From the NCBI GenBank assembly GCA_903813345.2, contig CAIIXF020000008.1:11683278-11747277 (forward strand): a stretch of DNA of 64,000 nt, in the 5' to 3' direction. Made by a program: the position numbers and the translations under genes. Below, in pieces: positions 45,690 to 57,964 of the stretch; positions within the stretch are counted from its first letter, which is position 1; each line of letters starts with the position of its first letter. The stretch comes from Owenia fusiformis. Lineage: Eukaryota > Annelida > Polychaeta > Sabellida > Oweniidae. The notes under the pieces were generated by a model. The model had not been told where the DNA came from, did not search any database, and saw only the letters and a program-made list of their open reading frames with translations.

Positions 45690-46266
45690 CTCAAATGAAC
45701 AATTTTCAGAGAAAAGAATATGGAATGTGACCATTGAACAGTTTTATAATGTGAGTGATGGCAGGAGTTTCATTCCCACTGAACTTACAGAAACATGACC
45801 CCTGTCTTAGACCAAGCAATCATTCAAGGAGCTAATACTCTATTTCATGGTGACCCCCAACTGTTCATCATATAAGTCTCTCACTGATTTAACAAACACA
45901 CTTCCCCCCTACACTGGTCTTCCAGATGTAGCTGACCCCTATGTTATTGATCCCGTTTTAATTCAGAATGCTAACTCCCAATGCCACAGTTATCCAAAAC
46001 TTCTCATTTACATGGTTGCTTGCCAGATGTTCACCTTGGGTGAAATCAGAGGCCGCAATTATTTGGGCAAAAGCTCAAAAACAAATTTAGCTAAAGGAAA
46101 AATATCTATTCCAAAGAAAAATGCATTGGAAGCTTCAGTGGCTGTTCACTTTCCCTCGCTCAAAAAGAAAGAAATTTCAAGATTGTCAAGGGAAGTTGTA
46201 AACAGAAGAATACGATACATTTTTACTGAACGTTTGGACACCTTCCCTTGGTTCATGCTACATTAG
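45690..46266 (+). pseudogene. BEN-like domain fragment
   Basis: The open part (45847-46266) includes LIYMVACQMFTLGEIRGRNY, then KKNALEASVAVHFPSLKKKE and VVNRRIRYI before the end FPWFMLH. The layout L-x-x-x-x-F-x-x-x-E-I-x-G, a Lys-rich loop with A-L, x-F-P and a final R-R/I-R helix resembles the BEN domain, which binds DNA or chromatin proteins. Upstream of 45847 the frame is shifted, though WNVTIEQFYNVSDGRS before the shift shares sequence with the decayed copy at about 31535. The BEN assignment is moderate; a transposon-specific domain of similar shape is possible. Confidence 0.5.
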
Positions 46267-49100
46267 ACCTTCTTGCCAGTCTGGCTTACAGGCATAGGCT
46301 TGGTCTGTGTGTGTGTGATCCAAGCAGATTACAAACAATATGCCATTCTGGAACTCCAGGCACAGGCTCTTTATATGAGTCTTACATGTATGGCAAGCTC
46401 TGGCTTATAGAACATGTAGAATGGTGAGGCATGTATACATCAAGCCATTTTGAGGATCTGTACATGTAGTTATTACAGGATGTTCAATAGGTTTTGTTCA
46501 TTTTGATTAAAATTGTGTATGATATCTTCCTGAATCTTTCGCAGCATAAGTAACATGTGAGAAAATTAACATCTGACAAAATTGGTAATACACTCTATAT
46601 ATTTAGTATAGAACTTTTCAAAGCGCATGTATTGTTGCTTAAATAACTCTGTGTGATAGGCCAGTTACAACACCTGTAGTTTTGTAGGCTAGTTTACATT
46701 ATTTTCAACTTTATCATTAGATTACAGCAATAGCGTTGTTTGACATTTTCTTAAAAAGAGAATGGTATTGACAGTCTACGCATTCATTAATCGTGACCAT
46801 ATTTACTTATGTAGTATTCTAGAATATAACTGCTGCCTGACGATGAAATTATTTTTATGGCCAAATCCTTTAATATGAATACCATCTGGTACTTTAATGC
46901 TGTAAATGCTTAGTTATCTTTGTCCAGAACAGTTCTGATAATAAACAATATATTCATGTGAAATAGCGTTTCAAAAATAAATATTCCTTCATAAGATACA
47001 GTATGTTATGTTTTGTTTTTGGTGCGGACATGTATCTTGTAAGTTACAATAGTTGTTAGTTTTAATTGTCCTTGCAATAAACACCGAGAGTTTTTTTACA
47101 TCTCACTTTATTTTGTCATGAACAGCACTCAAATATGATTTGGCCAAATTCACATAGACTCTAGCCACAATGGAATAGCCTGACAATTGTTACGTCAATT
47201 ACCGTCGTCACAAATTTCGGACTTAACCGTCCCTTCAATTAGATTTTCATGAACTGAATGTTTAATAGAGGACCTAGACAAATTCCTTTGGAACAACAAT
47301 GAATCAAAGAATACTCATTGTACAGTTAATAATGTTCTACCATCGAAATAAATTTAACTAATCAAAATGAGATACGGGACAACGGAAATATGCCGTTGTC
47401 TTTCTAAATTACTCAAATTCAGATTCCGTTGTCATTGACAATGTCAAAGGCCCTATATTGTGGCGATCCACGACCCAATTTGATGTAAATTGGGATTTCA
47501 TATGAAACATCATCATAAATTCACAAGAGCTTTATACATGTACAGAATTAACGACGATAAAATCTCATGAAATGAGGACCAAGTGATTAAACAGTCCAAG
47601 CGACGGTTCTGTCGGCTATTGGTGACAACGGTATTTGACTGAGGTTAATTTGTCATTTCTGACAAAATTTTCAAAATTCGTGAAGCTTTTTCAAAATTGT
47701 AACAAATTCCACTTCTCAAAATTTGCCAGAAATGACACATGTACAGCAATGCGCCAGGCTGCGTAAGATATGCTCATATGTGGAGTGGCCTTTATCCAAA
47801 TTATGAAATCAGTCTTATTGTAAATTGTTGGATTGAATTGAAAAACGCTTTGGTAAATTATTTGTTTTCATCTAAGGGGACTTAAAGTCTTATAAATTGT
47901 ATAATATAATGTGATCTTACATGGAAAGCATTCATGTACATTGACTACATTCATCAGATGTCATCAGATGAAGAAAATAACTTAATATCCTCTGGAAATC
48001 CTGTACGTTGAAAGATTATAATGGTTTTAAACCTGGTTTACCATTTGCCCATCGAGTAAATAAATAGAATCAGATGAAACTAAAATTTGGTGTCCATACA
48101 AAGAACGTTAAGCGAAAGTTACGCGAATGAACCAACTCCGCGGTACATACGAAATTACCTCGCGATAAGCTTGAAGCGCACTCATGACGTGCCCGCGGTG
48201 AGCACGAAATGCGTTCAATTTGACCACGAACTTCGGGAGGCATGCCAACGCCGTGGCATAGTGTAAGGTTCGCTAATAGACGGACAGTACAAAGAGGCCG
48301 TGAGGGCCATCACCATCTTTACGAATGTGGTTTGCTTCATAAGAACATTGTGCATCACTTTGCATCAGTATGCACCCCTTCTAGACTTTTATATTTTTGA
48401 GGAAGGAATGATAACTGGGAAAGGACAACTATCATTCAAAGAAAAAAAAGAATGTGTGAAACAGTAACTCCGGACAAGAGTAAAACTACTACAAAGACAT
48501 TTTTGTAATAAACTTGATATATGTTTTCCATCATAAGATCAAGATTTGGTGAGAATTTTCAAAGAATGGCCACAATATAAAAAAATAACAAAGGTCCAAA
48601 TGTCCTGGCAGTTCCCTTTCTTCTGTGAGGGGAGTATATTTCAACTGTTGGACCAGCAGGGGAGGCAGATGCGGCCAGGCATTCAACATCATTCCTACAG
48701 ACACATGGTGTACTGTCAGTTTTTATTGTTGAGACAGGCCTCTTGCTAGAGAGAGACGGGTTATACCTTCCTGTACAGCAGCCAATTGAAGATATGTGGA
48801 TTTCTTCCTTAAGTGAAATTATATAGGTCAGGACATATGAAAACTTCTTAAGTCCCAATCAGTATTTTGGCATAGAGAGACTCCACATCAATCGAATTTA
48901 GTCATGTGAAACTTTGTAAATAAGTGATATGTCCGCCAGCCTATCAGACTGGAGTGGGTACATTTGTATTCTTAATTTAATAAATCCTATATTTGATCTT
49001 GAATGTTCTTTAAATCCCAATGAACCCTAAACCTTCATAAGTGGAACACCTCGTAAGTAAAATGCTCTTTGGCAGAACGGAGGTCATTCCACTTACACAG
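46267..49100. other. Non-coding stretch with one CpG-rich patch
   Basis: Mostly AT-rich with no exon or element ends seen. Bases 48110-48310 stand out as unusually rich in CpG (CCGCGG, CGCGAT, GCCCGCGGTG), but no reading frame, tRNA fold or known promoter motif was convincing. Confidence 0.4.
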
Positions 49101-49389
49101 ATTCTACTGTTATGCCGATGAACTTGTGGAGTTTTCTGGCTTGCTATACCTACAAAATCAATCTCACAACTGGAGATGGCTGTCATGGGGTCAAAATATC
49201 TAAGGACATACTTAGCGCCCTTGTCAACTCCAACTCTACATGCACAGACAAGCTGACACTTTTTAGTCATCAGGAAATCTGCAAACTCTCCATGCTTCAG
49301 GAATCAAGACAAAGGACTATTGCCTGTGGACTGGGAACACAGCAGGAAGGCATGAATGACATCTGCAATTTTCAAGTTATGGTGCCAGA

Positions 49390-49472
49390 AGCTCAATAGC
49401 AAGATGGCAGCTCAATAGCAGGATGGCAGCTCAATAGCAGGATGGCAGCTCAATAGCAGGATGGCAGCTCAA
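49390..49472. repeat. Four ~21-bp units, GCTCAATAGCAGGATGGCA
   Basis: A short perfect-looking tandem tract just upstream of the retroelement fragment. Confidence 0.9.
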
Positions 49473-49623
49473 GACAACAATATTCTGCTCCTGATTGACA
49501 ACACTCCCAAGTTACCCTGCTATGAACCTGTCCAAAATCTGTATTGAATTCCTGCACTTCACACATCCAAGCAATTGATCAAGGGATCATCCACAGTTTC
49601 AGACCCACTACCGGAAGAGAGCA

Positions 49624-50330
49624 GTGATGGAAACCAACAACAGTATCAGTGAGCTCACCAAAGCAATCTGCTGTCTTTTGGATGAGGGAGTCACCACAGA
49701 GACTATTCAGCATTGCTTCCCTCGTGCAGGCCATGAAGTTTCAGATTTTGAAGGCTCCACAAAGGATGAGGTGGATGCTGATCTTGAATCACCCATCACT
49801 ACCACAGCTCACGTAATTGGCAAATAACTTACTGTAGAAGAGTACATGGAGAATGGATAGTCCCAATGCGCAAAAATGATGATCAATGGCTGAAAACTTT
49901 ATCAACGACATGAGCCAATCTGAGAGCGTACCAGTGGATGAACCTGAGCATGAGGACATTATCTCTGTTCCGAATTCAAAGCAAACCTTCTCAATCGAAC
50001 TCAAGGAGCAAGACAAAATGCTTGGAGTGGAAGACACAGTCCTTAGAGCAATGGCAAAGAAGAAATGCACAACATCAAGGCAGACACCTTTAAAAATATA
50101 TTTTATAGGTCCCGACAAAACTTTTGTGCGAAAGATTGGGCCTGTGGTCAATAGAAACAGTTTGTATTTACCTATTGTAGAAAAATAAAAGTCCTGCCTT
50201 CTGGATACAGGCTCTAGTGTAAGTGTTCTCTCATCTAAAGAATGTAAACCTGCACATTGCTCTAAAACGCAATATTTCAACACACATTTCTTGCAGGGCA
50301 TGAGGGAGTCACCACAGATGTTGCCTCCCT
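49624..50330 (+). pseudogene. Retrotransposon gag-protease fragment
   Basis: Two open frames (49624-49827 and 49886-50188) are followed, in frame after a single TAA, by SCLLDTGSSVSVLSS. L-L-D-T-G-S-S-V-S-V is the active-site loop of a retroviral-type aspartic protease, as in Gypsy-class LTR retrotransposons. The upstream segment ends NRNSLYLPIVEK, the beta strand that normally leads into the protease. The frame stops at 50330 without reverse transcriptase, and I saw no LTRs. It is a short dead fragment. Confidence 0.6.
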
Positions 50331-52872
50331 TTATATGAAGACAGTAACATTGGTAAAAAGGATAAAATAAGTATATTCAATAAAATCATGCTAATTCTAC
50401 AAAGACTATCATAAAATTCAAGTCTTACCTCTATCCCAACATCAATTTTTAATATAAGAAAAATGGGAAACGCATATTTTTTATAAAATGTTCTTTCACA
50501 GTTACGTTAACAAGAACTACAAGTTTTCACTTTCCTTTTTGATGGTTGTAGACAATAGTTCTATATCTCTCCTTGTAATGGTGTTACTGAACATATGATG
50601 AGATTGGTACTTGGTCGAAATACATTTACATACATGAAATTTTAAGTACTATTAAAATATAGTTTCAGAGATTGTAGCATTTAGATATGGGTAGTTGTGA
50701 GCCATTAACAGACACTTTGTCAAGTTACAAATTCATTTACAGTGTTTCTGTTAATGGTCTCCTGGTATCCAAGATGGTTTCAAAGAGAAAAATCTATTGG
50801 CAATATTAAGGTCCTGATGTAATCTCAGAATTAACAGACTAGTGTCCATGACATGGGGCAACAATGTGAGAGTAAGCTATGAGATGGAAGCAGCATGAAC
50901 CAGTAGTAGTTCTCAGAATCAGGTGTGCTGACTGGAATTACTTCCAAATTTCTTATGGATATATTTATGGTCAAAGTTGTCAACAAAGTTGAAGCAACTG
51001 CCAAAAAACTTATGAGCAACTTTCAGAAGCAAGTTTAAGGATTGCCAAAAATGCCTAACAAGACCAAAGGAATAAATTGAAGATAAGAGGAGGATAAATG
51101 AAGAACAAATGTTTCTAGCAATGAAAAAGTTAAACATTTTAATGTTCTGTCCTCTTTGTTGGCCAAAATACACCTGGAAATGAAAAGACTGTTACACTGA
51201 AGATACTATATATTATATGTTTAAAAAAACATATGATGATTATATAAGACAAACACCAAAATTTACATGTCAACTCATGGCTTCTCTTATAAAAGCCAAC
51301 ATGGTTGTGTATAGTTGAGACAAGTGGGGATAAATGAATAACAAAGGAAGATACTTTATATGTTGAAAAATTCACAAAATTTAGATGGTTATATATAAAT
51401 AAGACAAATGCCAAAATTCACATGTCTTGAACCAAACTCATGACTTCTCTTATAACAGCCAACATGGCTGTGTATAGTTAAGACAAGTGGGGCTAAATGA
51501 AGAACAAATATTTCTATCGATGACAAAGTGCAATGTTTTAACTTTCCTATAGAAATGGGAAGGAAAATTGCAAAAGAAAAGCGATATTGCTATTTATATA
51601 CTGCTCATAAATATTACTATACCCTTTGTGTCTTTGTATGCATGTTTCCTCATTGTAAACAACCATATATATTATACCTTTATTTTATGTATGCATGTTT
51701 CTTTATTGTAAATGACCAATACTCCAGAAAGAGATACGGAATAATAAAGTAATATCTTATCTTAAAAAAACTTTTAATCTGCTGGGCTCTTTGTCAGTCA
51801 AGATAAGCCTGAAAATGAAGAAGCAGATTCATGGATGATACTTAAAATATCGGAAAATCCATATCATTTTGTCATACATGCATAATATAGATGAAAGTTA
51901 AGAAATGCTCAGGGTCTCGGGCCATAGGAAATTGCCAAATTAAAGGCCATCTACTCTTGTTACATCGTAATAGGAATGCGATTCTCCAATTTATCCACAT
52001 CTTTTGATGCTCTTAAAATTAGAATACTTGCTCACAGAGACAAGCTTCGAATGCCAGGGGAGTTTTAGCATGCTAAGGTATCTCAGAAAGTACATATCTG
52101 GTACTCAATACGATGTCTGGCTTACAGGCTGTGACATGATGAAGGTTAATAAGTCCAGGAATAGACTTCGACAGACATGTTGACCTATTAAGTAAGTACC
52201 ATGGAAACAAGCTCAGAAGAATTAGCTTGATATATGATTTAAAGTAACTGGGAACACTTGAAATGTTATTTAAAACCTTAAAAACACTCCTCAGCGACAA
52301 TGGTGTATATTCACAAAAGTTCAAATGACCTGAAAGCTATATGCTCTTCACTGAGCAACAATATCAACAGAATGAAAATAAGCTTCTTCTACAATTTTTT
52401 CAGATTCCCTGCTTAATTTCGTCACGATATTCAGAACAAAGCTCTGACCCCTATCAGAAATATAGCGGAAAAATCTTCAGACATTACCAGTAGCGAAGTA
52501 AGTTTGGTGCTAAATTGACCTTGTATAATAGCCCTAAAAGATGAAAATAGATTTTGAAAATAAAATTGAAAATATTTTCACAATTTTGATTCTTTCAGTC
52601 TTTGTTCACAAATCCCCAAGGCTAAATTAGAATACAATATGACTATTTATAGCTTATCAACTTGTCACTGTAACCGAAGGTACATCATACATACGATTTA
52701 TAATGCATTTTGAGGTGTTACATGTTTTATGTCTATGGTGAATATCATTGTCCAGATAAATTTTTGTATGCTGGGCTTAGGGGAAGTTGTTATGTATGCA
52801 GACAAGAGGCTTGTACCAATATTTGTACCTATTATCACATTTATTCTAAATGAATTTGTATTTCAATTCCAG
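50331..52872. other. Non-coding with tandem units near 51.2-51.6 kb
   Basis: Two units about 172 bp apart share CTTCTCTTATAAMAGCCAAC (51281 and 51453) and surrounding sequence, and a third partial unit lies near 51100. The rest is AT-rich without exons I can support. Confidence 0.5.
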
Positions 52873-53085
52873 CGTGATTCCAGTGAACCTGATGAGGTAG
52901 AGGCTGTAAAGAAAGGAAGGAAAGGGAGACCAAGGAAAGCCACGAAGCCTGTATCCAAACCTAAGTCTACAAGAAAAAGAGAAGTTACTCCTAAAGATGG
53001 CCATCCCAAACCAAAAAAAACTGACATGTCCATGACTGCGGATTCTGCAAACAGATGGAACTTAATGAAAATTGAACATGTACGG
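52873..53085 (+). CDS. P2X7-type domain gene, copy c, AT-hook exon
   Basis: A 213-nt exon in phase 0 at both ends lies between a TTCAATTCCAG acceptor and a CGG|GTAATT donor. It encodes KKGRKGRPRKATKPVSKPKS, with the AT-hook core GRPRK in a Lys/Arg-rich setting. AT-hooks bind the minor groove of AT-rich DNA. It splices in frame to the exon at 53414 and then to the zinc exon at 53829, which links a DNA-binding N-terminus to a P2X7 ballast-type domain. The Met-rich frame upstream (52729) is intron. A first coding exon was not identified. Confidence 0.7.
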
Positions 53086-53413
53086 GTAATTTGCTTCTCA
53101 GTTTCCAAATTACATGTTAGTATTGCTTATTCATGGCAACAAGGAGTTATAGTCTCTATCAAGAGGGTGTTTGGTTGACATACATATATACATTGTGTGG
53201 ATACCTGACAGTCAGTTTTTATGGCTTTCTCTGTTTATTATTCCTACATAATATATTGCTGATGCTCTCATTGGATAAGAAATTAAAAGAAAATTTCATC
53301 AAATTGATTTTTGGGCAATAAGACAACATACAACTGTGCACCCTAACTCCTGGCATTTTTGTGTTATATTATTGTGATACACTATAATCACAATTTAAAA
53401 ATTGTAATTGTAG

Positions 53414-53576
53414 GAGGCGATAACACTACTTGAGGAGAATGAGGTCAGAAACCTGTTGCAGCAGGTTGCGCTGCAACATCCAGGTGTTTTATATAGCGTT
53501 GTTGAAGCGTCTTACAAGACATGTGATGGTGTTGGTGATAGCCAACTCCCTCATGGGCCTCAACCAGAACCAAATG
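53414..53576 (+). CDS. P2X7-type domain gene, copy c, helical exon
   Basis: The exon lies between a TTGTAG acceptor and an AATG|GTAAGT donor and opens EAITLLEENEVRNLLQQVAL followed by QHPGVLYSVVEASYK. Leucine-rich helices with H-P-G-V/I-L/V-x-x-V are the usual lead-in to the zinc part of stand-alone P2X7-type proteins; the exon at 60353 has the matching RAPGIVFDII. Phase 0 in and phase 1 out fits both neighbours. No lesion is seen. Confidence 0.7.
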
Positions 53577-53828
53577 GTAAGTAAATTGTTCTGACATTCC
53601 TGCCTGTGTCTTGCTTATGTATATTTGTATTTCAAAAACACGATAATGAATTAACCACATGAATTTTTGAGCTATTATACTATATATTTAAATTACCACT
53701 AAAATTATCGTTAATACTGAGCTGAACATGTATGTGAAGCAATATTCCAATTTTCAAAATTTGTGATTTACTTTCATTTTTCCACTGCAACAAACTTTTT
53801 ATTATGAACCATATCATTCTTCTGACAG

Positions 53829-53968
53829 AACTTCTATGGTGATGTTAATGCACCAAGTGTCGGTGGATGAATTCTCCACCCAATGCAGCGGAAGGTGATT
53901 GGGACAACCTCGCACCAGATGACGAGTGTTGTCATATGATTCCAGAGGACTGTCTTAGCATAATGCCA
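53829..53968 (+). pseudogene. P2X7-type zinc exon, copy c, two stops
   Basis: In the phase set by the previous exon the sequence reads LLW, TGA, Cys, TAA, CTKCRWMNSPPNAAEGDW and then DDECCHMIPEDCLSIMP before a GTAAGT donor. It matches the intact copy b exon (WWCICTRCRWM ... CCHM ... DCLSIMP), so the reading frame is right and the two stops replace W and an uncharged residue in the W-C-x-C motif. The rest is intact. No second exon (RHxAYR part) was found downstream before the duplicated YqaJ block. Confidence 0.75.
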
Positions 53969-54586
53969 GTAAGTGTCCTCAATGATAATAATTGATGTAA
54001 TGCCCTTATTATTTGGAAACCCTATGCACATGTTCAAATCATCGGTAAATGAGATCAGTGAAATACAAGTAGTTTGATTTTATTTATACCCGTTAGAAAA
54101 ATGCACAATGGTCATAATATACCAATATTTCCTAATAACCATTTATCCAGTAGGTATATACCAGTTTCACAACAATGTATCTAATTTTGTTCAGATAATA
54201 TTGCATATATAGTAGAAACTTCATTAAAAAGAATATTTATCAGTTTTATTGATTAGATGGCAACTCAATTCAAAATGGCCACCATTATTCGTATACTACT
54301 TGATGGATTTTGTGCAAATTTTATTGATGCCTAAGAATAAGTGAGCTTTGCTTAAGAAGAGATTTTCAAGATGGCCACTTGTTTTCAAAATGGCAGCCAT
54401 TTTTTTGTACAAAATACATAGTCTATCTAACTCAAATACCAGAGGATGGATTTGATTCAAATCCTATATGCCAATGCCTAGAGAAACAGGAGGTATCCTC
54501 CATAAGTAAATTTCCAGATTGCATCTGAATTTAAAAATGATCAACATTTTTCATATTACTAAAATACCAGTGGTCCGATTTTGTTC
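53969..54586. other. Non-coding
   Basis: AT-rich, with several AAAATGGCNGCCAT-like motifs that recur in many repeats of this window (54270-54420, 56140, 57895). No gene seen. Confidence 0.4.
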
Positions 54587-56099
54587 GGTTGAAGATCACA
54601 GTAGAGTTTCCCATAGGTGGCCATTATAACATTTTACCCTGTATCTTATTAACGATTAGTATCCAAGCCTAGTGCAACATACCACAGTGTTCGGGAGAGA
54701 CTCGCCTAGCCTGCTATAACAATCTTACCATGGGTTGTCCACCGAATTTTTGAAATAAATAAACTTGAAGACACTAACCCCCTCTATCGTCAGATTTCTC
54801 AGAGAATTCTGGTAAAATCACCAAGGTCAAAATCACTCCGCCGCCAGCTTAAAATGAGATTTCCCACTGAACTCTGACATGTTTTCAGATAAATTAGGAC
54901 CTACCCTATAAATATTTATTCCCGATTCACTTCCCAAACGCTAGATGGCGCTCTTATGGGGTAGGGAAGGAGAAAATGACTTTTTATTCAGAAAACCAAA
55001 TCACTAACGGTAACCGCTAATGTCCTTACTCAGGACTATATCCTAATAGTAAACTGAATTAGTTTGTTTTCTTCCAACATGGTTATATTAGCATTGTAGG
55101 CATTATCCCGATCACAATGGTATATAACAATCCTATATTTGAGAAAAAGCACGGAGGAAAATTCAATCCTTATAGACACAGGTCCTTTTAGCAAAATTCA
55201 GGAAATTTGATTTTGAGATTTCTTGAAACTTCTTTGGGGTAGGGGTACACCTTACAGATTGCACCACAGATTGAGTACACCCAACTGAGGTGAACATGGC
55301 CATATGGGGTATCATTGGAAAGCGATTTCTACTATCTTTCAAGTGATATCCATGCCAAGGCGTTCAATTGCATCGTATGACGTCATATTGGTAGGAAGAA
55401 ACAAAGGTTCATTCAAAACTGCCCCGAAAACAATTGAATGGCACGGGAGAATGGAATTCGGGGTACTTGGCACAGTGGCCTCGCCCCCAAAACACCAAAA
55501 TTGCTTCAAAATGTCACGATTTTGGTAGCATTGTTCAGCTAAGATACAGCCCTTTAATATGATATGCGCTATTAGGCTTCTCAATGAACTAAAAAACCTC
55601 AAAAAGGGATAAAACCTTCAAAATGCCCCAAAAAAGCGCCTTCTAATAGGTTGAAGATCACAGTAGAGTTTCCCATAGGTGGCCATTATAACATTTTACC
55701 CTGTATCTTATTAACGATTAGTATCCAAGCCTAGTGCAACATACCACAGTGTTCGGGAGAGACTCGCCTAGCCTGCTATAACAATCTTACCATGGGTTGT
55801 CCACCGAATTTTTGAAATAAATAAACTTGAAGACACTAACCCCCTCTATCGTCAGATTTCTCAGAGAATTCTGGTAAAATCACCAAGGTCAAAATCACTC
55901 CGCCGCCAGCTTAAAATGAGATTTCCCACTGAACTCTGACATGTTTTCAGATAAATTAGGACCTACCCTATAAATATTTATTCCCGATTCACTTCCCAAA
56001 CGCTAGATGGCGCTCTTATGGGGTAGGGAAGGAGAAAATGACTTTTTATTCAGAAAACCAAATCACTAACGGTAACCGCTAATGTCCTTACTCAGGACT
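54587..56099. repeat. 451-bp direct repeat flanking 611 bp
   Basis: Bases 54587-55037 and 55649-56099 are the same length and appear identical by eye, from GGTTGAAGATCACAG to ACTCAGGACT. The period is 1,062 bp. The unit has an AATAAATAAA stretch. It could be a pair of LTRs of a small non-autonomous retroelement (a TG...CA pair can be drawn) or a recent tandem duplication. No primer-binding site or flanking duplication was found. Frames at 55304-55602 overlap on both strands and are unsupported. Confidence 0.8.
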
Positions 56100-56646
56100 T
56101 TATCCTTCCAACTCTAGATGCTGATATCCATCTTATTTTCAAAATGGCTGCTATATATTATCAAAATATCCTTTTTCTGTGTTGTTTCAAGGAGAGGTGT
56201 AACAAAACATGCATGCAAGCAATGCAATGTTACTCTTCACATCAAATGCATGAGTGCACACTTGAAATGCATGCTTCGCCAGTAAATTGACTTGAATAAT
56301 TTTAAAAAATAGTGTTTAAGGTGTTGGAATGCACAATTTAGTGTTATTTTATGTATTTTTGATGTAAACTGTACTTTAAAAAGTATTGCTCCTCTTATTT
56401 TGCATTCAATTGTACTGTTGTTAATTTTTCAAATTTGACCAAATTATCTTGAAGTTGTTATATCTTTTGATAGCATTGTCATAAAAACTTAAAATAAAAA
56501 GCATTTTGTAGCATTTTAATTGTTCTAAAACTGATACTAAAAACTTCACTACTTATATGTTTGACTTTGCATGAGGTTCATAACATGATATTTTGGATTA
56601 AAATAATATAATATAATAATAATGGTATCATTTTTTTAAATTTTAA

Positions 56647-56936
56647 GTTGATTCATTACAAGCTGCTGAGATTGAAAGATTAGAACAACGAAACAAACAT
56701 TGGCATGATCTAAGATCATGGAGAATAACAGCATCAAGATTTGGTGAAGTGGAGCATTCAACCTACCAAAGAAACTATGATAAGCTTTGTGAGTCCATAG
56801 TTAATCCCAAGACTTTCAAATCTGAGGCAACAGCCCGTGGTGTCAAGTATGAGCAAATGGCAAGACAATGCTTTGAGGACAAAAATGTTGTGTTTCAAAT
56901 TGAGAAAATATACTGTATTAATATCATACGTTAGTA
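56647..56936 (+). CDS. YqaJ-type nuclease exon, copy 1
   Basis: The frame reads RNKHWHDLRSWRITASRFGE, then YDKLCESIVNPKTFKSEATA and RGVKYEQMARQCF. W/R-x-x-R-I-T-A-S-x-F-G followed by A-x-x-x-G-x-x-x-E-x-x-A is the N-terminal signature of the YqaJ/lambda exonuclease family; the Glu in KYEQMA is a predicted metal ligand. The downstream catalytic part (P-D-G, then E-x-K) is absent from this exon and was not found nearby. Such proteins are greatly expanded in marine invertebrates and often tied to mobile DNA. The acceptor here lacks one base compared with copy 2 (AAG against CAGG), so this copy may also be dead. Confidence 0.75.
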
Positions 56937-57008
56937 ACATATTGTTTTGATTCATAATTTCATTGACAGATTATAGCAGAGCGTAAAATTATAGGTTAAG
57001 GCCTAGCC

Positions 57009-57964
57009 AAGGAGGATTGGCTCCCAGGGTTCCAACTCAATATTGACCTTGACTTTGATTGACAACATTGAATATTTCTGATATTATAACTGTGATGGAG
57101 TAATGGTTCGCCCATTTAAGTTTTATGCTTCACTTAATTGCATAAGAACTCAGTGTTTGAATATCCATTCATATATGTTGAGTGAAACTTGTTTTATGCA
57201 TGACCAGGGGTCATTAGATTACTCAGATGTTAGAGTTGAGACACTGAAGTAGTAACAGTGAAATATGCAATAAGAACTAAGTAATATAAGTTTGATTTAG
57301 ATAAGAAAGTGAAATTTTATGCATTTATTTATCATGAGGTGTTTCGATACCTTTCAACATCTCTACAATAACTGACAATAAATTCATAACCAGTGATCCA
57401 AAAGAATTAAACTACGGTAAAATTTAAAATGTAAGGAACTACTTTGAATTGAAAAAATAAAGCAATCTAATGACTATATTGCAACAGTATATGAAAAAAT
57501 TTAAACATTTGTACAAGTCCTAACTTTTGTATATTTCAGAAAGTTATGTATAATGTGAAGCAAAGCTGTGTCCTTTTGTAATTTAGGGAGTTTCAGCCAT
57601 GTTTCGAAAACAACATGGCAGAGAAGCATCAAAATATAAGAGGCCATAGATATGATAGCTAAACTACAAAACAAACTAAAATAAACAAAAGTTAGGACAT
57701 ATATAAATATTTATATTTTTACATATTCTGTTTCAATATGGTCCTTTAATTGCTTATTTTGTAGATTCAAAGAAATTCCAAACATTTAAAACTTTACTGT
57801 AATATCTTGATCACTTCTTGTGTTTTGATTTTTTTGATTGGAAATAAGTCCAAAAATCATGATTGAAATTTTGAAGCGAAAAAATGGCAGCTATTTCATT
57901 TTGATAAAAAGGTCAAGGTCATGACACAATGTATGACAGAACCCTTAAAGCCAATCCTCTTTGG
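57009..57964. mobile_element. 956-bp Mutator-like element, related to the 305-bp MITE
   Basis: It begins CAAGGAGGATTGGCTCCCAG and ends, in reverse complement, CAAAGAGGATTGGCTTTAAG, with GGGTTC following both. Flanks GGCCTAGC and GGTCTAGC suggest an 8-bp duplication with one change. A block near the right end (GCTGCCATTTTTTCGCTTCA in reverse complement) matches the small MITE at 30857. It was duplicated with its host segment, so copy 2 carries it too (about 61621-62428). Confidence 0.75.

Noticed and set aside
49789-50301. Minus-strand frame of 170 codons
   Set aside because: It is antisense to the retroelement frame that carries the DTGS motif, and shows no motif of its own.
52073-52324. Minus-strand frame of 83 codons
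   Set aside because: Isolated, no splice sites or family motif, in AT-rich DNA where such frames are expected by chance.
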